In this document: positions 44,443-52,787 of the stretch, one piece after another
Layout: the number at the start of each line of letters is the position of its first letter
How positions within the stretch are numbered: the first letter of the stretch is position 1
Assembly: GCA_031551865.1 (NCBI GenBank)
Contig: JAVBMY010000002.1
Span: 1-64,000, forward strand
DNA length: 64,000 nucleotides
Source: Rikenella sp031551865
GTDB lineage: Bacteria > Bacteroidota > Bacteroidia > Bacteroidales > Rikenellaceae
Direction of reading: 5' to 3'
Notes under the pieces: generated by a model
Seen by the model: the letters and a program-made list of their open reading frames with translations, nothing else
Databases searched by the model: none
What the model was told of the DNA's origin: nothing
Program-made: the position numbers and the translations under genes

Positions 44443-44451
44443 GAGGGCGTT
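44424..44451 (-). terminator. Terminator of tRNA-Arg
   Basis: AACGCCC (44431-44437) pairs with GGGCGTT (44445-44451); on the minus strand a run of seven T follows. It ends the tRNA-Arg unit and overlaps the plus-strand lipoprotein fragment. Confidence 0.85.
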
Positions 44452-44468
44452 CTTCTTTTGGATCATAG

Positions 44469-44542
44469 TGATCCCGGAGGGACTCGAACCCCCGACCGGC
44501 AGATTAGAAATCTGCTGCTCTATCCAGCTGAGCTACGAGATC
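44469..44542 (-). tRNA. tRNA-Arg (TCT)
   Basis: Minus-strand cloverleaf: acceptor GATCTCG/CGGGATC (one G-T), D arm GCTC..GAGC, anticodon arm CAGAT/ATCTG around TTTCTAA (anticodon TCT), T arm GGGGG TTCGAGT CCCTC. CCA is not encoded. It decodes AGA/AGG. Confidence 0.93.
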
Positions 44543-44551
44543 GAAAAGGGA

Positions 44552-44639
44552 GACGCTATTGCGAAAAGCTGCAGGCGACGAAGCAACCTCTTCCTGCAGG
44601 GGGATCGGGGTTGCTTTCTGCGTCGCAGCCGCAATGACG
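44552..44639. repeat. R2 variant element at tRNA-Arg
   Basis: Left GACGCTATTGCGAAAAGCTG and right GCAGCCGCAATGACG with inner GAAGCAACC/GGTTGCTTTC: an imperfect inverted repeat of the CGTCATTGCGAG variant, immediately upstream of the tRNA-Arg gene. Confidence 0.65.
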
Positions 44640-44734
44640 GGGTCAAGGACCCTTTTTAGCCGAGACCGTATCAAGTACTCGACCGGTTCAAGGGCGCGAT
44701 TGACAGGCAGGTATGCAGATAAATGCTCTTACGC

Positions 44735-45073
44735 TTATTCGAATTCCAGCAGCAGTTCGCCTTTCGGAACTACCTGCCCCTCTTTGACGCAGATGTGTTT
44801 TACCTTGCCGCCGACCGGCGAGCGGTAGGTGTTGAGCATCTTCATGGCGTTGAATTCCAACAGGACGTCGCCCTCTTTGACCGTTTGCCCGGCCTTGACC
44901 TTCAGCGACACGATCGTTCCAGGGATGAACGAGTATATCTCCTTCGGGTTCGGGGCCTGCCACGGTTTGCGGTTGCGGTATTTCGCACTCAGGCGTGTCG
45001 TGTATGTGCCGTGCAGGGTCGACAGGGTTTCCATCGGTTCGGCAGCGGCGGGTGTATTTTTAGTGTTGCTCAT
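44735..45073 (-). CDS. Biotin carboxyl carrier protein (decarboxylase/carboxylase)
   Basis: The 112-residue protein ends in a biotinyl domain with the biotinylated lysine in EFNAMKML (Lys78), preceded by GTIVSLKVKAGQTVKEGDVL. The short N-terminal part (1-40) has no clear domain. Its gene lies 271 nt downstream of the carboxyltransferase gene in the same direction, so the two likely form the methylmalonyl-CoA decarboxylase or propionyl-CoA carboxylase used in the succinate-propionate route. Membrane subunits (beta, delta) are not in this window. Confidence 0.9.
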   Translation of the reverse strand: MSNTKNTPAAAEPMETLSTLHGTYTTRLSAKYRNRKPWQAPNPKEIYSFIPGTIVSLKVKAGQTVKEGDVLLEFNAMKMLNTYRSPVGGKVKHICVKEGQVVPKGELLLEFE

Positions 45074-45163
45074 GATGTCCGTTTTGTAGTGTCCGGCACA
45101 CGGGGAGGGGGCGTGCCGGACAATTGTTGGTTATGTGCGTAATTGCACAAGCGGATGGCTTCA

Positions 45164-45240
45164 ATGTCATCCCGGACGCAGCCGGGGGAACCTCTCAGAG
45201 GCTGTATTGTAAAGATCCCCCGGCAAACTCGGGATGACAT
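45164..45240. repeat. R2 palindrome between carboxyltransferase and biotin carrier genes
   Basis: ATGTCATCCCGgaCGCAGCC at the left and CTCGGGATGACAT at the right with GGGGGA/TCCCCC arms. It separates two genes that are probably one functional unit. Confidence 0.8.
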
Positions 45241-45344
45241 ATGAATGACGGGCGCGGGCGCCTTATCCTGCCGCCATGCATTAGCCCGCCGAAAGATCGC
45301 AGGATAAATTTACGGATGCGGCCGGGGTAGGGCGTCGCCGGCGA

Positions 45345-46889
45345 TTAAAACGGGGGGATGCCGTGTTTTTTCGTCGGGCGGTAAACGGTTTTGTTCTGGG
45401 CAACCTCAAGCGCGTGGATCAGGCTCTTGCGGGTTTCCTCGGGTTCGATCACCGCGTCGATGTAGCCTTTGGCGGCTGCCACGTAGGGGTTCGCGAATTT
45501 CTCTTTGTATTCCAGGATTTTGGCCTGGCGCATCGCTTCGGGGTCGGCGGCTTCCATGATCTCTTTGCGGAAGATGATGTTGGCGGCTCCTTCGGGGCCC
45601 ATTACGGCGATCTCGGCGCCGGGCCATGCGAATACGAAGTCGGCGCGCAGGTGGCGCGAGTTCATGGCGATGTAGCCGCCGCCGTAGGCCTTGCGCAGGA
45701 TTACGGTGAGCTTGGGCACCGTGGCTTCGCTGAACGCGTAGAGCAGTTTGGCGCCGTGGCGGATCACGCCGGCGTGTTCCTGGTCGACGCCGGGCAGGTA
45801 GCCGGGCAGGTCTTCGAGGGTCACGATGGGGATGTTGAACGAGTCGCAGTAGCGGATAAAGCGGGCGGCTTTGTCCGATGAGTCGCAGTCGAGCACGCCG
45901 GCCATCACGAGCGGCTGGTTGGCCACGAAGCCTACGGTTTCGCCTCCGATGCGGCCGAAGCCTACCACGATGTTGGCGGCGAAAAGCTCCATCACTTCGA
46001 CGAAGTCGCTGTCGTCACTCAGGGCGCGGATCACGTCGCGCACGTCGTAGGGTTGGCTCGGGTCGGCCGGGACGATCTTTTCGATCTTGTAGTCTCTTTT
46101 GGGCTGCTCGACCGATACGGTATCGGCTTTCTTGCTGTTGTTCTGCGGGATCACCGACAGGAGTTTGCGGATCTGGAGGAAGCACTCTTCTTCGCTTTTG
46201 GCGTAGAAGTGGGCATTACCGGTCATTTCGGCGTGCACGCGGGCGCCTCCGAGTTCTTCCATGCCGATGTCTTCGCCGAGCACGGTCTTGATCACTTCGG
46301 GGCCGGTGATGAACATCTTCGAAATACCCTCGACCACGAACACGAAGTCCGTGAGGGCGGGCGAGTATACGGCACCGCCGGCGCACGGGCCGAGGATGAC
46401 TGAAATCTGGGGGATCACGCCGCTGCTGGTGGTGTTGCGGAAGAAGATCTCGCCGTAACCGGCCAGGGCGTTGACGCCTTCCTGAATGCGGGCGCCGCCA
46501 GAGTCGTTGATGCCGATCAGCGGGATGCGCATGTTCAGGGCGTAGTCCATGATCTTGGTGATCTTGCGGGCGTGCATGAAGCCGAGCGAGCCGCCGGCCA
46601 CGGTGAAGTCCTGGGCGAATACGGCCACGGGGTTACCGCATACCGCTCCGGTGCCGATGATCACGCCGTCGCTGGGGAGGTCTTTGCCCATCATGCCGAA
46701 TTCGCGGGCGTCGTGCTCGACGAACAGGTCGTATTCGTGGAAGGTGTCCTTGTCGAGCAGGGCGATGATGCGTTCGCGGGCGGTGAGTTTACCCATCGCT
46801 TTCTGTTTTTCGATGGCTTTGGCGCCGCCGCCTTCGTAGATTCGTTTTTTGCGCTCTTTCAAGTCGAGCACTTTTTTATCGTCAGCCAT
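45345..46889 (-). CDS. Methylmalonyl-CoA/propionyl-CoA carboxyltransferase subunit
   Basis: The 514-residue protein is an acyl-CoA carboxyltransferase (MmdA/PccB type): KKRIYEGGGAKAIEKQKAMG at the start, GINDSGGARIQEGVNALAGYG, ILGPCAGGAVYSPALTDF, TLEDLPGYLPGVDQEHAGVI, and FAWPGAEIAVMGPEGAANII. It transfers the carboxyl group between acyl-CoA and biotin on the carrier protein encoded downstream. Length and ends (KKHGIPPF) are standard. Direct repeats and a TATCTTTG box are found upstream. Confidence 0.94.
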   Translation of the reverse strand: MADDKKVLDLKERKKRIYEGGGAKAIEKQKAMGKLTARERIIALLDKDTFHEYDLFVEHDAREFGMMGKDLPSDGVIIGTGAVCGNPVAVFAQDFTVAGGSLGFMHARKITKIMDYALNMRIPLIGINDSGGARIQEGVNALAGYGEIFFRNTTSSGVIPQISVILGPCAGGAVYSPALTDFVFVVEGISKMFITGPEVIKTVLGEDIGMEELGGARVHAEMTGNAHFYAKSEEECFLQIRKLLSVIPQNNSKKADTVSVEQPKRDYKIEKIVPADPSQPYDVRDVIRALSDDSDFVEVMELFAANIVVGFGRIGGETVGFVANQPLVMAGVLDCDSSDKAARFIRYCDSFNIPIVTLEDLPGYLPGVDQEHAGVIRHGAKLLYAFSEATVPKLTVILRKAYGGGYIAMNSRHLRADFVFAWPGAEIAVMGPEGAANIIFRKEIMEAADPEAMRQAKILEYKEKFANPYVAAAKGYIDAVIEPEETRKSLIHALEVAQNKTVYRPTKKHGIPPF

Positions 46890-46993
46890 AATTGAGGGTT
46901 GTTTTTGATGACTATGTTCCTGCTTTTATATTTCTTTCGTCGTTACGGGCCGCCGCGGTGGCGTGGTGATCTCCCTTGTATGGGGAGATGTCT

Positions 46994-47141
46994 GCGGAAT
47001 GTTTCACATTCCCCGCCACAACGAAATAAATAACGTGAGGCCGGATATAATCACCTTCGTTTTTAATGGTGCAAAGATAAGGTTTTTTATTGCGGATAGC
47101 ACTTCTTGGGTAAATTGCTGTGATTCAGCGGAATGTTTCAC
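46994..47141 (-). promoter_or_regulatory. Promoter box and twin GCGGAATGTTTCAC sites
   Basis: TATCTTTG (47072-47079, minus strand) lies between two exact 14-nt direct repeats, GCGGAATGTTTCAC at 46994-47007 and 47128-47141. The first forms a small palindrome GGAATG/CATTCC. They bracket the likely start of the carboxyltransferase transcript and may be regulator sites. The rest of the 396-nt gap (46890-47285) holds no gene. Confidence 0.45.
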
Positions 47142-47285
47142 TCTTTCTTTGGCTTGCCGCCGCCGGGCGGAGCTGCTTCTTTGCGGTCTTCGGATAACGG
47201 GGCTGCCGTTTTTTAGCTGCTTTTGGCGGCGGATGGGGTTCGTTTTCTGATTCCGGTCTGCAGTGCCGGACGTGGCCGTGTCGGA

Positions 47286-48230
47286 TTACTGTCCGGCCGA
47301 GCTTTTGAGTTCTTTTTTGGTCATCTCTTTCTGCTCAAGTTCGGGCGAGGTGACGGCCTGGTGCCGTGAACCGTGTGTGAGTTGGACGACCCCTTTGTCG
47401 GTCAGGAACATAGGATTGATATAAGTCCACTCGAACGATGGGTTGTCGGTGTTTGTGCGATAGTCATTTTGCAGTTCGGGGTAGGATATCCAAAATCTTA
47501 TCTGGTAGTCCCCGTTTTCATAGAATGCGCCGGCTTTGCCGAGTGGAGTCCCCGGGAAAATAATATCTCCGGGCTTTACGGTGATGGACCCTTTTTCAAA
47601 AACGTCATAATAAACTATCGTCCCATCGTTTTGCTCCACCACAATTTGGTTGCTTGTGGAGTGGTAGTTCGTAGCCATATCTTCGGGTAGTGCCTCCACG
47701 TCGTTGCGCACTTCGACTACTAATCCCTTACGGGCGGCAAAGATCGTATCGCCTCTTTCTAGCTGGAACTGGAAGGATGCCCAGTTTTTGGAAGCGCTAC
47801 CTCCTTCGAAATGCCGTTCGCGTAGATTGTAATGAGCCAAAGCCATTACTTCGCCCTTCTGTATGCTGTAGGGTAGGCGGTAGACGAACGCTGTGTCGAG
47901 TTTAGGGTCGTGGTAGCCGCGCGCGTAGCGGTAGTTGTAACTCACATCCATACGTTGGTTCTCAATGATAGGGGTTAGGGTCACCAATACTCTATCGCCA
48001 CGTACGATGGTGGTAAACGGGCGCGATTGCCTTATGTTCTCAGCCCGGGTTAGGTAGAAATAAACGGTATACGTTCCCGGAGTGTTCTTAAGCACTGAAA
48101 TTTCCAGGTTGGAATTTACCCATTTGCTCCTCGTTTCGATGTTATAACGTGGCGGGGGCTGGGCGTTGGCGTTGTGGGTGATCAAGCCGCCGAGCAGGGT
48201 GGCCAGGAGTGCAGGTACGATTCTTTTCAT
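47286..48230 (-). CDS. Exported M23-like (LytM) domain protein
   Basis: The 314-residue protein has a signal peptide (MKRIVPALLATLLGGLITHN) and a beta-rich chain with the shape of an M23 domain near 170-245 (IFAARKGLVVEVRNDV, NQIVVEQNDGTIVYYDVFEK, VKPGDIIFPGTPLGKAG). The zinc-ligand motifs HxxxD and HxH of active M23 endopeptidases are missing: the place of HLxH reads YYDVF. It is therefore probably an inactive structural or regulatory version. Other domain assignments are possible. Confidence 0.65.
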   Translation of the reverse strand: MKRIVPALLATLLGGLITHNANAQPPPRYNIETRSKWVNSNLEISVLKNTPGTYTVYFYLTRAENIRQSRPFTTIVRGDRVLVTLTPIIENQRMDVSYNYRYARGYHDPKLDTAFVYRLPYSIQKGEVMALAHYNLRERHFEGGSASKNWASFQFQLERGDTIFAARKGLVVEVRNDVEALPEDMATNYHSTSNQIVVEQNDGTIVYYDVFEKGSITVKPGDIIFPGTPLGKAGAFYENGDYQIRFWISYPELQNDYRTNTDNPSFEWTYINPMFLTDKGVVQLTHGSRHQAVTSPELEQKEMTKKELKSSAGQ

Positions 48231-48253
48231 AACAGTTTGGGCTTTCTGGGTAT

Positions 48254-48285
48254 ACCGCAGAAACCCCGAGGGGGGCTCCTGCGGT
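48254..48285 (-). terminator. Hairpin after glyS
   Basis: ACCGCAG (48254-48260) pairs with CTGCGGT (48279-48285), with a partly pairing CCCCGAGGGGGG inside, about 35 nt after the glyS stop on the minus strand. Confidence 0.5.
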
Positions 48286-48319
48286 CTTCATCGTTTGCAA
48301 TAGGTCAGAAAGGGGGCGA

Positions 48320-49870
48320 CTATTTCTTGGCCAGGATCTGCTCGAAGAGCGGGCGGTAGCTGATGGCGCTTCCGACGTGGGCGGCGAGCTGCGCGATGGG
48401 GATGCGTTCCTGCTGCATCGAGTCGCGGTGGCGCACGGTGACGGCCTTGTCTTCGAGGGTCTGGTGGTCGACGGTGATACAGAACGGGGTGCCGATGGCG
48501 TCCTGGCGGCGGTAGCGCTTGCCGATGCTGTCTTTTTCGTCGTACTGTACGTTCATGTCGAACTTGAGCCGGTCGACGATCTCTCGGGCCACTTCGGGCA
48601 GGCCGTCTTTCTTTACGAGCGGCAGTACGGCGGCTTTTACGGGGCAGAGCGGCGCCGGGATGCGGAGCACGACGCGCTCTTCGCCGCCGTCGAGTTTCTC
48701 TTCGGCATAGGCGGCCGACATCACCTGCAGGAACATGCGGTCGACGCCGATCGAGGTTTCGACCACATAGGGCACGTAGCTTTCGTTGGTCTCGGTGTCG
48801 AAGTAGCGGAGCTTCTTGCCCGAGAATTTCTCGTGCTGGCTCAGGTCGAAGTCGGTGCGCGAGTGGATGCCCTCGACTTCCTTGAATCCGAACGGGAACT
48901 GGAATTCGACGTCGGTGGCGGCGTTGGCGTAATGGGCCAGCTTTTCGTGGTCGTGGAAGCGGTAATGCCCGTCGCCGAAGCCCAGGGCGCGGTGCCAGGA
49001 CATGCGGAACGAGCGCCAGTATTCGAACCATTCCATTTCGGTGCCGGGCTTCACGAAGAACTGCATCTCCATCTGCTCGAATTCGCGCATGCGGAAGATG
49101 AATTGCCGCGCCACGATCTCGTTGCGGAATGCTTTGCCGATCTGAGCGATCCCGAAGGGGATCTTCATGCGGCCGGTTTTCTGGACGTTCAGGAAGTTCA
49201 CGAAGATACCCTGCGCGGTTTCGGGGCGTAGGTAGATGCTGTTGGCGCCGTCGGCGGCAGCCCCGATCTTGGTCTCGAACATCAGGTTGAACTGGCGCAC
49301 TTCGGTCCAGTTGCGGGTGCCGCTGATGGGGCACACGATCTCAAGGTCTTCGATCAGTTGCTTGAGCCCGTCGAGGTCGCTGGCGGTGAGCGCGGCTACC
49401 ATGCGGGTGTTGGCTTCGTCGCGTTTCTGCTGCAGTTCGAGCACACGGGGGCTGGTCGTGCGGTACTGGGCTTCGTCGAATGCATCGCCGAAGCGTTTGG
49501 CGGCTTTCTCGACCTCCTTGCCGATCTTGTCGTCCTGTTTGGCGATCCACTCTTCGATCAGCACGTCGGCGCGGTAGCGTTTCTTGCTGTCTTTGTTGTC
49601 GATCAGGGGGTCGTTGAAGGCGCCCACGTGGCCCGAGGCTTCCCAGGTCTTGGGGTGCATGAAGATGGCGGCGTCGATGCCGACGATCCCTTCGTTCAGG
49701 CGGGTCATGGCGTCCCACCAGTAGCGTTTTATGTTGTTCTTGAGTTCGACGCCCATCTGGCCGTAATCGTACACAGCACCGAGGCCGTCGTAGATTTCGC
49801 TCGACGGGAAAATGAATCCGTACTCTTTGCAATGGGCAATTAACTTCTTAAAAAGTTCTTCCTGTGTCAT
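48320..49870 (-). CDS. glyS: Glycyl-tRNA synthetase (homodimeric type)
   Basis: The 516-residue class II enzyme charges tRNA-Gly. It starts MTQEELFKKLIAHCKEYGFI and shows SSEIYDGLGAVYDYGQMGVELK, the PMTARPEQ-type segment YLRPETAQGIFVNF, FRNEIVARQFIFRMREFEQM, and a C-terminal anticodon domain (KDSIGKRYRRQDAIGTPFCI). It is the eukaryote-like single-chain form. The start at 49870 is preferred; the upstream frame to 49930 reads an R1 element. Two R1 copies lie directly upstream. Confidence 0.95.
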   Translation of the reverse strand: MTQEELFKKLIAHCKEYGFIFPSSEIYDGLGAVYDYGQMGVELKNNIKRYWWDAMTRLNEGIVGIDAAIFMHPKTWEASGHVGAFNDPLIDNKDSKKRYRADVLIEEWIAKQDDKIGKEVEKAAKRFGDAFDEAQYRTTSPRVLELQQKRDEANTRMVAALTASDLDGLKQLIEDLEIVCPISGTRNWTEVRQFNLMFETKIGAAADGANSIYLRPETAQGIFVNFLNVQKTGRMKIPFGIAQIGKAFRNEIVARQFIFRMREFEQMEMQFFVKPGTEMEWFEYWRSFRMSWHRALGFGDGHYRFHDHEKLAHYANAATDVEFQFPFGFKEVEGIHSRTDFDLSQHEKFSGKKLRYFDTETNESYVPYVVETSIGVDRMFLQVMSAAYAEEKLDGGEERVVLRIPAPLCPVKAAVLPLVKKDGLPEVAREIVDRLKFDMNVQYDEKDSIGKRYRRQDAIGTPFCITVDHQTLEDKAVTVRHRDSMQQERIPIAQLAAHVGSAISYRPLFEQILAKK

Positions 49871-49883
49871 ATGTGTTTTTTGT

Positions 49884-49990
49884 TTTTTAGGCCGATATAG
49901 TTTGTTGCCGGAAGTCCGCTCGATCCTCACGTATTATCAGTACGCTGCGGTCATTGGGACTTCCGTCGCCTTCTCTATCGGCCTAAAATT
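49884..49990 (-). repeat. R1 element, copy 4 (glyS leader, proximal)
   Basis: Starts 14 nt upstream of the glyS ATG. Outer arms TTTTAGGCCGATA and TATCGGCCTAAAA (13 bp); middle arm GGAAGTCC/GGACTTCC (8 bp, a sequence unique to this copy); inner hairpin CGTATT ATC AGTACG (6 bp with one T-G and a 3-nt loop); then CTGCGG. A clear example of conserved structure with changed arm sequence. Confidence 0.82.
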
Positions 49991-50007
49991 CCCCCAAACA
50001 GATTTTG

Positions 50008-50113
50008 TTTTTCGACCGATATGATGCGTTGGGCTTGCTCGTTCGTCGGTCACATATTTCATATATGTTTCCTTCGCCCTCGCTTCGCCCGCCTTCTCTC
50101 TCGACCTGGAATT
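50008..50113 (-). repeat. R1 element, copy 5 (glyS leader, distal)
   Basis: Second copy: CGACCGATATGATGCGTTGG at the proximal end, CGCCTTCTCTCTCGACCT at the distal end; inner hairpin ACATAT/ATATGT around TTCAT; middle GGGC/GCCC arm. Confidence 0.75.
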
Positions 50114-50185
50114 CCAAAAAATGGGTCGGAGGTTTAGTTCGAAATAAATAGGTTGGAATTTTGGGTTGTTATTTCTGTCGGGGGG

Positions 50186-50193
50186 TAAAGATA
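50186..50193 (-). promoter_or_regulatory. Likely glyS promoter box
   Basis: TATCTTTA on the minus strand (near match to TAnnTTTG) just beyond the distal R1 copy. If used, both R1 copies are in the glyS mRNA leader (about 310 nt). Confidence 0.4.
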
Positions 50194-50204
50194 CGAAAAA
50201 GTGG

Positions 50205-51791
50205 TTAAGGTTGCTCCGGGAAGTTGGGTGTCCGCACGGGGACGTTACCGCGGATGACTTGCGGCTTGCCGCTGCGGATCCACGGTTCGCCGCGCTCGGC
50301 CAGGTGGTCGGCCATCCGGGCCTGGAACCACCAGAGTACTTCGCGCCAGTCCCATGCGCCGCTCAGGTTCACGCGTTCGCCGGGATCCCAGCGCAGGTCG
50401 TACAGCTCTTCGCGTCCGGTCTGGTAGTTCCGGATGTATTTGTAGTACGTGTGCGAATAGAGGTCGGGGGCCGAAACGAGTGCCACCCACCCGCTGTTTG
50501 CCGAATAAGAACCGGTGTGTTCGAGGTCGAGCAGTTCGCGCCATGCCGCCTTCGGGTTGCGGATGACCGTCAGTACCGACGATCCGTCGATACCGGCGGG
50601 CACCGGGGCTCCGACGGCATCGAGCAGCGTGGGAAGCACATCGCGGATTTCCACTAATTGCCCCAGTTCCGTGCCGCGCGCCACGCCGGCCTGCATCGAT
50701 GCGGGCCAGCGCACGACGAAGGGGATGTGGGCCGACCCTTCGTAGGGGTAGGTCTTGCGCCAGTGGTAGTGGTCGCCGAGCATGTCGCCGTGGTCGGAGA
50801 GGAAGACGATGAGCGAGTTTTCGTACATGCCTTTGTCTTTAAGTGCCTGGATGATGCGCCCGATCTCCTGGTCGACGAAGGTGATGTTGGCTGCGTAGTG
50901 CAGGCGTGAGCGCATGGCATACTCCTCGCCGAAGTCGCCGAACGCGGCGTCGGGGTTGTCGGCGGGATTGTGGCTGTAGTTTTTCGAGAAGGCCTCGTCC
51001 CAGGTGCCGGTAGCGGGATGCGGCAGCCGGTTTTCGCGTCCGGCGTACATGTCAATGAAGTGTTGCGGCGGGTCGTAGGGCGAATGGGGCCGCGCGAACG
51101 ATACTTTCAGGAAGAGGGGGTTCTCCTGGTCGTAGTTTTCGATGACCGATACGGCTCGGTCGCCCGTCCAGCGGGTGGGGTGCAACTCCTCAGGCAGGGC
51201 GTACGTGGCGGCGCCGTGGGCATTCCAGCCGATGCCGGTAGTGTCGGGATTCTGCCCGGGGGCCACTTCGGAGAACCATCGGCGGTAGTCGCTCACGAAG
51301 CCGGGGTCTTCGACGCGTCCGGACTCGTCGAGCTCGGTGGCGGCGAAACCGCGCAGCGAACGCTGCGGGGACCAGTGCATTTTTCCGATGCCGTAGGTGT
51401 AGTAGCCTGCGTCGGCCAGCAGTTGCGGCATTTCGTTGGGGTAGTGTTCGGCGATCCGGCCGGAGTAGCCGATCAGCCCGTGGTGCCAGGGCGACTGCCC
51501 GGTGAGCAGGGCTGCCCGGGCAGGAGTGCTGCTGGGGGTCGAGCTGTAGGCGCGGGTGAAAGCGGCTCCGTCGGCGGCCAGCGCGTCGAGGTTGGGGGTG
51601 ATTACCGCCGGATTGACGTAACCCATGAAGTCGAAGCGGTGCTGGTCGTCCATGATCAGGATGATGTTCGGACGCCCCGGCGTTTGCTGGGCTTGGGCTT
51701 GTGTTTGGCCGGGAGCGGGCCTGGCCGCCAGGGCGGTACCTGCGGCGCCGATCGCGCCGAGGGTGAGCAGGGGAAGGGTGGTGTATTTCAT
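50205..51791 (-). CDS. Secreted S1-type sulfatase
   Basis: The 528-residue protein has a signal peptide (LPLLTLGAIGAAGTALA) and a type I sulfatase core: NIILIMDDQHRFDFMGY with metal residues, the active-site motif SSTPARAALLTGQSPW near residue 88, GIGKMHWSPQ, RPHSPYDPP and LSDHGDMLGDHYHWRK. As in the other sulfatase here, the modified residue is a serine, needing a radical-SAM maturase. The His-rich HGDMLGDH segment resembles choline-sulfatase or heparan-6-sulfatase type members; the glycan substrate is unknown. The gene stands alone. Confidence 0.93.
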   Translation of the reverse strand: MKYTTLPLLTLGAIGAAGTALAARPAPGQTQAQAQQTPGRPNIILIMDDQHRFDFMGYVNPAVITPNLDALAADGAAFTRAYSSTPSSTPARAALLTGQSPWHHGLIGYSGRIAEHYPNEMPQLLADAGYYTYGIGKMHWSPQRSLRGFAATELDESGRVEDPGFVSDYRRWFSEVAPGQNPDTTGIGWNAHGAATYALPEELHPTRWTGDRAVSVIENYDQENPLFLKVSFARPHSPYDPPQHFIDMYAGRENRLPHPATGTWDEAFSKNYSHNPADNPDAAFGDFGEEYAMRSRLHYAANITFVDQEIGRIIQALKDKGMYENSLIVFLSDHGDMLGDHYHWRKTYPYEGSAHIPFVVRWPASMQAGVARGTELGQLVEIRDVLPTLLDAVGAPVPAGIDGSSVLTVIRNPKAAWRELLDLEHTGSYSANSGWVALVSAPDLYSHTYYKYIRNYQTGREELYDLRWDPGERVNLSGAWDWREVLWWFQARMADHLAERGEPWIRSGKPQVIRGNVPVRTPNFPEQP

Positions 51792-52020
51792 GGTGTGCTT
51801 CAGAGAGATGCGGTTGTAACTATATATTCATTAACACAGGTGCGGGTATATGCTATCGCTTCCGCCGGCCCGGCGCTTTCCCGGGCGGACTTACCGCCAG
51901 GCGTCTGGGCCGGGTTGCAATCCGGGGGGCTTGTGCAGATAAATATAAGGTAATTATATATACATTTACACAAACTCGGGTCGCAGTGCAGCCCGTGACC
52001 CGTGCGGGTAACGCGCTACC

Positions 52021-52047
52021 CGCGTTCGGGGGATGGGCGCCGGGCCG
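52021..52047. repeat. R8 repeat, copy 2
   Basis: Exact copy of the 27 nt at 537-563 (CGCGTTCGGGGGATGGGCGC and following bases). The gap 51792-52364 contains only this, an R3 element and the ruvX promoter. Confidence 0.6.
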
Positions 52048-52145
52048 GGAACAAGGGTGTTAATGAGTATATAATATCTAAATATAATTGTCTTCGGTTT
52101 TTCTGGGGGCAGCTATTCGGGCCGCCAGGTTTCGGGAGGGGGGAC

Positions 52146-52322
52146 GCTTATCCGCAATAATACCCCTTTTGTTCTAATCCTTTGTTTTCGAGGGGGCATG
52201 TGCCCGGGTCGTGTAAGCGATCCCAATAGTCTGTCGCCGCCCCATGCGGCGGGCTGTAATATTCGCCCTGCGGCTCGTTTATGCCCACCGCCGACGGCGG
52301 ACCGAAAGGGTGTTGTGCGGAT
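52146..52322. repeat. R3 element, copy 3
   Basis: Left end GCTTATCCGCAATAATACCCC, right end GGGTGTTGTGCGGATA (slightly changed), with GTTTTCGAGGGGGCATGT, GCCGCCCCATGCGGCGGGC and GGCTCGTTTATGCCC inside. It is in the inverse interior order compared with 42976-43149, i.e. inserted in the other orientation. Confidence 0.75.
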
Positions 52323-52349
52323 ATATAATACCGACTGCTTTATTTTCGT

Positions 52350-52357
52350 TATTTTTG
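52350..52357 (+). promoter_or_regulatory. ruvX promoter box
   Basis: TATTTTTG ends 7 nt before the ruvX ATG, predicting a leaderless or nearly leaderless mRNA. The -33 box is unclear. Confidence 0.55.
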
Positions 52358-52364
52358 TGCCCGC

Positions 52365-52787
52365 ATGGGACGCATATTGGCCATAGATTTCGGAACGAAG
52401 CGCACGGGGCTGGCAGTCACCGATCCGCTGCGCATTATCGCCTCGGCGCTCGACACGGTGCCGACGGACTCGGCTGTGGCGTATGTCGCGGAGTATGTGG
52501 CCCGCGAGGGGGTCGAGCTGATCGTTGTGGGCGAACCGCTCACCGAACGGGGGCTCCCTTCCGAGTCGCAACGCGCCCTGCGCCCGTTCCTCGATAAGTT
52601 GCGCGCCGCCCTGCCCGAGGGATTTCCCGTCGAGCTGTGGGACGAGCGCTATACGTCGAAAATGGCGCAACAGGTGATCCTCGAAAGCGGTATCGGCCGC
52701 CAGGCGCGCCGCGACAAGGCGCTGGCCGACCGTGTGGCGGCCACGATCATCCTGCGCTCGTGGCTCGATTCGGTGCGGAACAGGTAG
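52365..52787 (+). CDS. ruvX: Putative pre-16S rRNA nuclease/Holliday junction resolvase RuvX
   Basis: The 140-residue RNase-H-fold protein shows MGRILAIDFGTKRTGLAVTD with the first catalytic Asp, VVGEPLTERG, LWDERYTSKMAQ and a C-terminal DRVAATIIL. YqgF/RuvX proteins process the 5' end of 16S rRNA and may resolve Holliday junctions. Length and start are standard. Confidence 0.94.
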   Translation: MGRILAIDFGTKRTGLAVTDPLRIIASALDTVPTDSAVAYVAEYVAREGVELIVVGEPLTERGLPSESQRALRPFLDKLRAALPEGFPVELWDERYTSKMAQQVILESGIGRQARRDKALADRVAATIILRSWLDSVRNR

